Below the pieces are notes generated by a model. It did no database searches. It saw nothing but the letters and a program-made list of their open reading frames with translations, and was not told the origin of the DNA. A stretch of 64,000 bases of DNA, taken from positions 2,046,001-2,110,000 of the forward strand of contig NZ_CP072203.1 in the NCBI RefSeq assembly GCF_017654315.1, in the 5' to 3' direction. The translations under genes were made by a program, and so were the position numbers. Source of the stretch: Gordonia polyisoprenivorans (GTDB taxonomy: Bacteria; Actinomycetota; Actinomycetes; Mycobacteriales; Mycobacteriaceae). This document shows positions 60,748 through 64,000 of the stretch, piece by piece. Positions within the stretch are counted from its first letter, which is position 1; the number at the start of each line of letters is the position of its first letter.

Positions 60748-62630
60748 CGGTGCAGGGCCCTGGTTCTCGTGGCCCGCATCAGCCGGGAGGGTCACCGCAT
60801 CAGCCCGGCGTGCATCCGCCGGCGAACCCGACGCGTCACGTTCCGGCGCCGGGTGCCCCCGGCCCGCTCGCGCCGCCGCCGGGTGTCGCACCTCGGCCCG
60901 CGCCACCGGGCCGCCACCCGGGTGCACCCCAGCCAGGTCGTTACCGGCCCGGTCCGGCCCAACCCCGTCCGGTGCCACCCCGTCCCGCGCCGCCCGCCCC
61001 GGGAGGTCCGCCGGCACCGGGTCCCGACCCACGGGGCCTCGGCGACGCCGAACGCCGAACACGCTCGGGGCGTGGCGATCTCACCCCGGAACTGATCGAG
61101 ACCGACGTGTGGACCGACGCCATGGTCGAACAGGCCGGAATCCCGGTCGTCGACGTGCCGTTCGTGACCGTGGGGTCGGGGATCGGATCGTTCGTCACCG
61201 TCGACTACCTGCGGATCTGCGGCGTGCCACTGGACCGGATCGTCGTCCTCGGCCCACAGGACGTGCCATGGCACTCCTACGAATACCTCACGCGGGTCTC
61301 GCAGATCCCGCGTGGCGAGCGGCTGCGATCGGACTCGGCGTCCACACCGGACAACATCTGGGGCTTCCCGTCCTACGCGGTCCGCGAGGCGTGGGCGACC
61401 AAGTCGATCAAGCCGCTCTGGAACGTCGCCGTCGAACCGATCTTCGCCAACTACTACACACCCAAGGCAGGTCACGCCTTCGAGTCGATGGAGAAGGAAT
61501 GCCATCGCATCGGATATCTGCACTGCCTGCGACAGGGCCAGGTACGGATGATCCGGCGCCGTGCAGGCGGCGGATACTTCACGATCCTCACGCCACCGAG
61601 TGGACCCGAGGCGGGTGTGGGGGCGCCGACGAAGCGAATCGCGTTCCGGAGTCAGTGGGTGCACGTCGCGATCGGCTATCCGGGCATCAAATTGCTGCCC
61701 GACCTGCAGGCGTTCCGGGAGACCTATCGGGATGCGAGCAAGGTCGTCAATGCATATGAGCCGCACGAGCACATCTACCAGGCGCTGCAGCGGAGGCCGG
61801 GAACGGTGATGATCCGCGGCGCAGGCATCGTCGCCTCGCGGGTATTGCAGCGGTTGATCGACGACCGCGACGCACTCGGTCTGCAGACGCAGATCGTGCA
61901 CCTGTTCCGCACCTACGTCGACAAGGCGCACGGCCCGCACATCTTCATGCGGCGCAAGGGAAAAGACGGCTGGGCCTATCAGGGCTTCAACTATCCGAAG
62001 TCGGTGTGGGGCGGCCAGCTCAAGGCGCGGATGCGCAAGCTCGAGGGGCACGAACGCGCCGAGGCGTACAAACTGATGGGCGGCACCAACACGCCGGTGC
62101 GCGACTCGTGGCAGGAGCAGCTCCGGCGTGGCCGCCGCGAAGGCTGGTATCGGGTGGCGGTCGGCAAAGCGGAGTCACTGGTGCCCGCCGCCGGTGGACA
62201 GGGCGTGGTGGCGACGGTTCGCGTCGACCCGCACGCCTCGATCAAGCAGGACGCCCGGCCCGACGGGACCTTCGAGCTGTACGCCGACTACGTCATCGAT
62301 TGCACGGGGCTCGAAGCCGACGTGCGCGAACACCGGCTGCTCGCCGATCTGCTCGATCACACCGGCGCGGGTACCAACCCGGTCGGCCGGATGGACGTGG
62401 ACCGCAACTTCGAATTGATCGGTACGCGCAACGGCAACGGCCGGATCTACGCGTCCGGGTCGGCCACTCTGGGAGGCTATTTCCCCGGCGTCGACACCTT
62501 CCTCGGATTGCAGATCGCCGCGCTGGAGATCGTCGACGACCTGGCGAAGCAGGGCTTCTGCAAGCGGCTGTCGCCCTGGCGCTCGACGGCGCAGTGGTGG
62601 CGCTGGGTACGCGGGAAGGGGGTGGACTGA
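60744..62630 (+). CDS. FAD/NAD(P)-binding protein with Pro-rich N-terminus
   Basis: 628 aa. Residues 1-110 are Pro/Gly/Arg-rich and disordered. The rest looks like a Rossmann-type flavoprotein: VPFVTVGSGIGSFVTVDYL near residue 140, VHVAIGYPGIKLLPDL in the middle, TVMIRGAGIVASRVLQRLIDD near residue 355 as a second dinucleotide fold, DYVIDCTGLEADV and IYASGSATLGGYFPGVDTFLGLQIAALEIVDDL at the end. The layout recalls N-hydroxylating or ketone monooxygenases, but no exact family is recognised. ATG overlaps the upstream stop. Confidence 0.75.
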   Translation: MTVQGPGSRGPHQPGGSPHQPGVHPPANPTRHVPAPGAPGPLAPPPGVAPRPAPPGRHPGAPQPGRYRPGPAQPRPVPPRPAPPAPGGPPAPGPDPRGLGDAERRTRSGRGDLTPELIETDVWTDAMVEQAGIPVVDVPFVTVGSGIGSFVTVDYLRICGVPLDRIVVLGPQDVPWHSYEYLTRVSQIPRGERLRSDSASTPDNIWGFPSYAVREAWATKSIKPLWNVAVEPIFANYYTPKAGHAFESMEKECHRIGYLHCLRQGQVRMIRRRAGGGYFTILTPPSGPEAGVGAPTKRIAFRSQWVHVAIGYPGIKLLPDLQAFRETYRDASKVVNAYEPHEHIYQALQRRPGTVMIRGAGIVASRVLQRLIDDRDALGLQTQIVHLFRTYVDKAHGPHIFMRRKGKDGWAYQGFNYPKSVWGGQLKARMRKLEGHERAEAYKLMGGTNTPVRDSWQEQLRRGRREGWYRVAVGKAESLVPAAGGQGVVATVRVDPHASIKQDARPDGTFELYADYVIDCTGLEADVREHRLLADLLDHTGAGTNPVGRMDVDRNFELIGTRNGNGRIYASGSATLGGYFPGVDTFLGLQIAALEIVDDLAKQGFCKRLSPWRSTAQWWRWVRGKGVD

Positions 62631-62631
62631 C

Positions 62632-63072
62632 ATGTTGCCGACCCTGTGGGGAAGGATTCAGACGCGAATCCTGGTGCTGGGCATCGTCGGTGGGATCTGG
62701 ACGCTAATCATCGGTCCGTTCCTGCCCGACGGCGCCCCGCTGGGCGACACCTACGCGGTGGCGTTCCTCGTGCTCGCGGTGGTCGTCGTACTCGGGGTCG
62801 CGTGGGAGTTCTTGTACCACCTCCTGCAGCAATTCCGTTGGGAGAAGGACTGGCCGACGTTGTTCGGGCTGCTCACCGGCATCAACGAGGGCATCGTCGC
62901 CTGGTTCGTCGTGCAGTACGTGCCGATCTTCCCGGGCGATCTCGGCCCGCCCCCGGCCGGTGCATACGCGCTGCAGTTCGTGACGACCTGGCTGGTCGTG
63001 TGGGTGGTCCTCAACGGGCCGTTGCGGGCGATCTTCCCGCACTGGAGATTTCAGGGAGGGCGGTTCGTGTGA
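62632..63072 (+). CDS. Small membrane protein of unknown function
   Basis: 146 aa with four hydrophobic helices (ILVLGIVGGIWTLIIGPFLP; VAFLVLAVVVVLGVAWEFLYHLL; LLTGINEGIVAWFVVQYVPIF; LQFVTTWLVVWVVLNGPL). ATG at 62632 is 1 bp after the previous stop, and its own stop overlaps the next GTG, so all four genes of this operon are translationally coupled. Family not recognised. Confidence 0.75.
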   Translation: MLPTLWGRIQTRILVLGIVGGIWTLIIGPFLPDGAPLGDTYAVAFLVLAVVVVLGVAWEFLYHLLQQFRWEKDWPTLFGLLTGINEGIVAWFVVQYVPIFPGDLGPPPAGAYALQFVTTWLVVWVVLNGPLRAIFPHWRFQGGRFV

Positions 63073-64000
63073 GCGCTCCTGTGCCGAGCCCGGATGTGAC
63101 GCCACTGGTGACATTGGTACCCGGATCGGGCATCGTCATCCGCAAACCCGCGTTCCTCTGCGTACTCGGGGACAACGCGCGTGCGCTGCTGCCCGACATC
63201 CTCGCGATCGAGGACGCGGTGGCCACCGCCGACCGGATGCCGCGGCGCGGCCGCCACGTGGTGCGGGCGGTGGCACAACTCGCGGCGACCGCCGATCTCG
63301 ACCAGGTCGCCGACATCGGGTTCGCCGCCCCCGACAGTGTCGGGATCGCAATCTATCTGAGCGGCGCGGTCTTCGGTGAGGCCGACGGTCGGCGTCTGCG
63401 TGCCGAGGGTTCCGAGCCGTTCGACCGGGCAATCCCGTGGCCGTACGAAGGTCTCGGGCTGTATCTCGACGATGCCGTTCCCGCCGAGCCCGGTGAGGAA
63501 ACCTACGATCTCGTCGAGGGTTTCGTCCCGGCCGCCGGTGCACTGTTGCACACACCGCTGGGTATGCGCGGCACCGAGGTTCTCGATCTCGGCTCGGCGG
63601 CCCCCGAGCCGCGCGCCGTGACACCCCAGCCCCCCGTATCCCAGCCCCCCGTGCCCCAGCCGCCCGCACCCCAGCCTCCTGTGCCGGAACACGAAGCGCC
63701 ACAACCGGTTCCCGAACCCTCCGACTCTGTCCATTCCGGTCCCGATCACCCCGAGCCCACTCAGGGTGAGGCCGCACCACCGGTGTCGATCGCCAAGACC
63801 CCGGAGCCGCCCCGGGAGTTCCGGTCGTCCTCGCTGGCCCCGGATGACGCCGACGAGCTGCCGCGTCCCGGGCTCGCCCGTGCCGATCGCCCCGAGCCCG
63901 CGGCCCAGCAGCGTGAGCTGGGACAGCGCGAGCCGGGACAGCAGCGCGAGCCGGGACAGCAGCGCGAGCCGGGACAGCAGCGTGAGCCGTTGCCGCGCCG
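63069..64000 (+). CDS. Pro-rich protein of unknown function (partial, runs off the window)
   Basis: GTG at 63069 overlaps the previous stop (GTGA); the frame is open to the window end (310 codons seen). Residues 1-170 are a globular domain (GSGIVIRKPAFLCVLGDNARALLPDILAIEDAVA; VGIAIYLSGAVFGEADGRRL). From ~180 it becomes Pro/Gln/Glu-rich, with PQPPVSQPPVPQPPAPQPP and then REPGQQ tandem repeats. Function unknown. Confidence 0.72.
   Translation, partial: MSAPVPSPDVTPLVTLVPGSGIVIRKPAFLCVLGDNARALLPDILAIEDAVATADRMPRRGRHVVRAVAQLAATADLDQVADIGFAAPDSVGIAIYLSGAVFGEADGRRLRAEGSEPFDRAIPWPYEGLGLYLDDAVPAEPGEETYDLVEGFVPAAGALLHTPLGMRGTEVLDLGSAAPEPRAVTPQPPVSQPPVPQPPAPQPPVPEHEAPQPVPEPSDSVHSGPDHPEPTQGEAAPPVSIAKTPEPPREFRSSSLAPDDADELPRPGLARADRPEPAAQQRELGQREPGQQREPGQQREPGQQREPLPR
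63912..63989 (+). repeat. 18-bp tandem repeats encoding REPGQQ
   Basis: Three perfect 18-bp units (63927-63980), flanked by a partial unit on each side, in frame in the Pro-rich protein gene. Confidence 0.9.

Noticed and set aside
1..64000. CRISPR arrays, rRNA genes, insertion sequences or phage genes
   Set aside because: No regularly spaced repeats with unique spacers, no rRNA motifs and no transposase or phage-like proteins were seen.

Overview
The window is high-GC actinobacterial DNA, most likely from a mycolic-acid-forming genus such as Gordonia or a relative (Mycobacteriales). This rests on a housekeeping block in the order FmdB-type zinc ribbon, 5-formyl-THF cyclo-ligase, galU, moeA, rimJ and sepX/glpR (as I recall it around Rv0991c-Rv0996 in Mycobacterium tuberculosis), the fprB/AurF-like pair (compare Rv0886/Rv0885), zinc-free ribosomal protein paralogs with an Rv0106-type CobW protein, F420/LLM enzymes and MDMPI-type proteins. 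No database search was possible; the genus is an inference.

Layout. 0-11 kb: core genes (folate, UDP-glucose, molybdopterin, N-acetyltransferase), a NarL-type two-component system divergent from a membrane protein, a SIMPL protein, sepX/glpR, then tRNA-Ala(CGC). 11-16 kb: an MNT/HEPN toxin-antitoxin pair just after the tRNA, a SARP/AfsR-type regulator and an alpha/beta hydrolase. 16-21 kb: a minus-strand operon (lipocalin-like protein, F420/LLM oxidoreductase, PEP-utilising phosphotransferase) divergent from a TetR gene.

21-43.5 kb: an accessory block bracketed by imperfect direct repeats of about 550 bp (21093-21647 and 43021-43572). The left copy holds the intact end of the TetR gene and a 58-codon ORF; the right copy holds frameshifted remnants of both. 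The block carries (i) an acetolactate-synthase-like enzyme plus AceE-like E1 and short E2 genes, divergent from a GntR/MFS pair; (ii) an MFS exporter and a TetR regulator with two matching 5-6-5 palindromes; (iii) a plus-strand catabolic operon: LLM monooxygenase, two enoyl-CoA hydratases, acyl-CoA synthetase, creatininase-family hydrolase, flavin reductase, a RibB-like protein that has lost its catalytic acidic loop, a second acyl-CoA synthetase and an Lrp-type regulator. Operon (iii) is the best candidate for an undescribed system: a flavin-dependent ring-modifying and CoA-thioester pathway with a repurposed riboflavin-synthesis protein.

43.5-55 kb: mostly core and secreted functions (excalibur protein, secreted proteins, desaturase, cold-shock protein, lipase, AzlCD with an XRE-cupin regulator, MDMPI-like protein, FprB, AurF-like di-iron protein). 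55-60 kb: a CPA1 antiporter with a hexa-tandem repeat, then a probable Zur-controlled divergent locus of zinc-free S18, S14, L33, L28 on one side and a CobW-like protein plus zinc-free L31 on the other. 60-64 kb: a tightly coupled operon of four proteins of unknown role (Pro/Thr/Ser-rich membrane protein, FAD/NAD(P)-binding protein, small membrane protein, Pro-rich protein cut by the window end). No rRNA, CRISPR array or transposase was seen.
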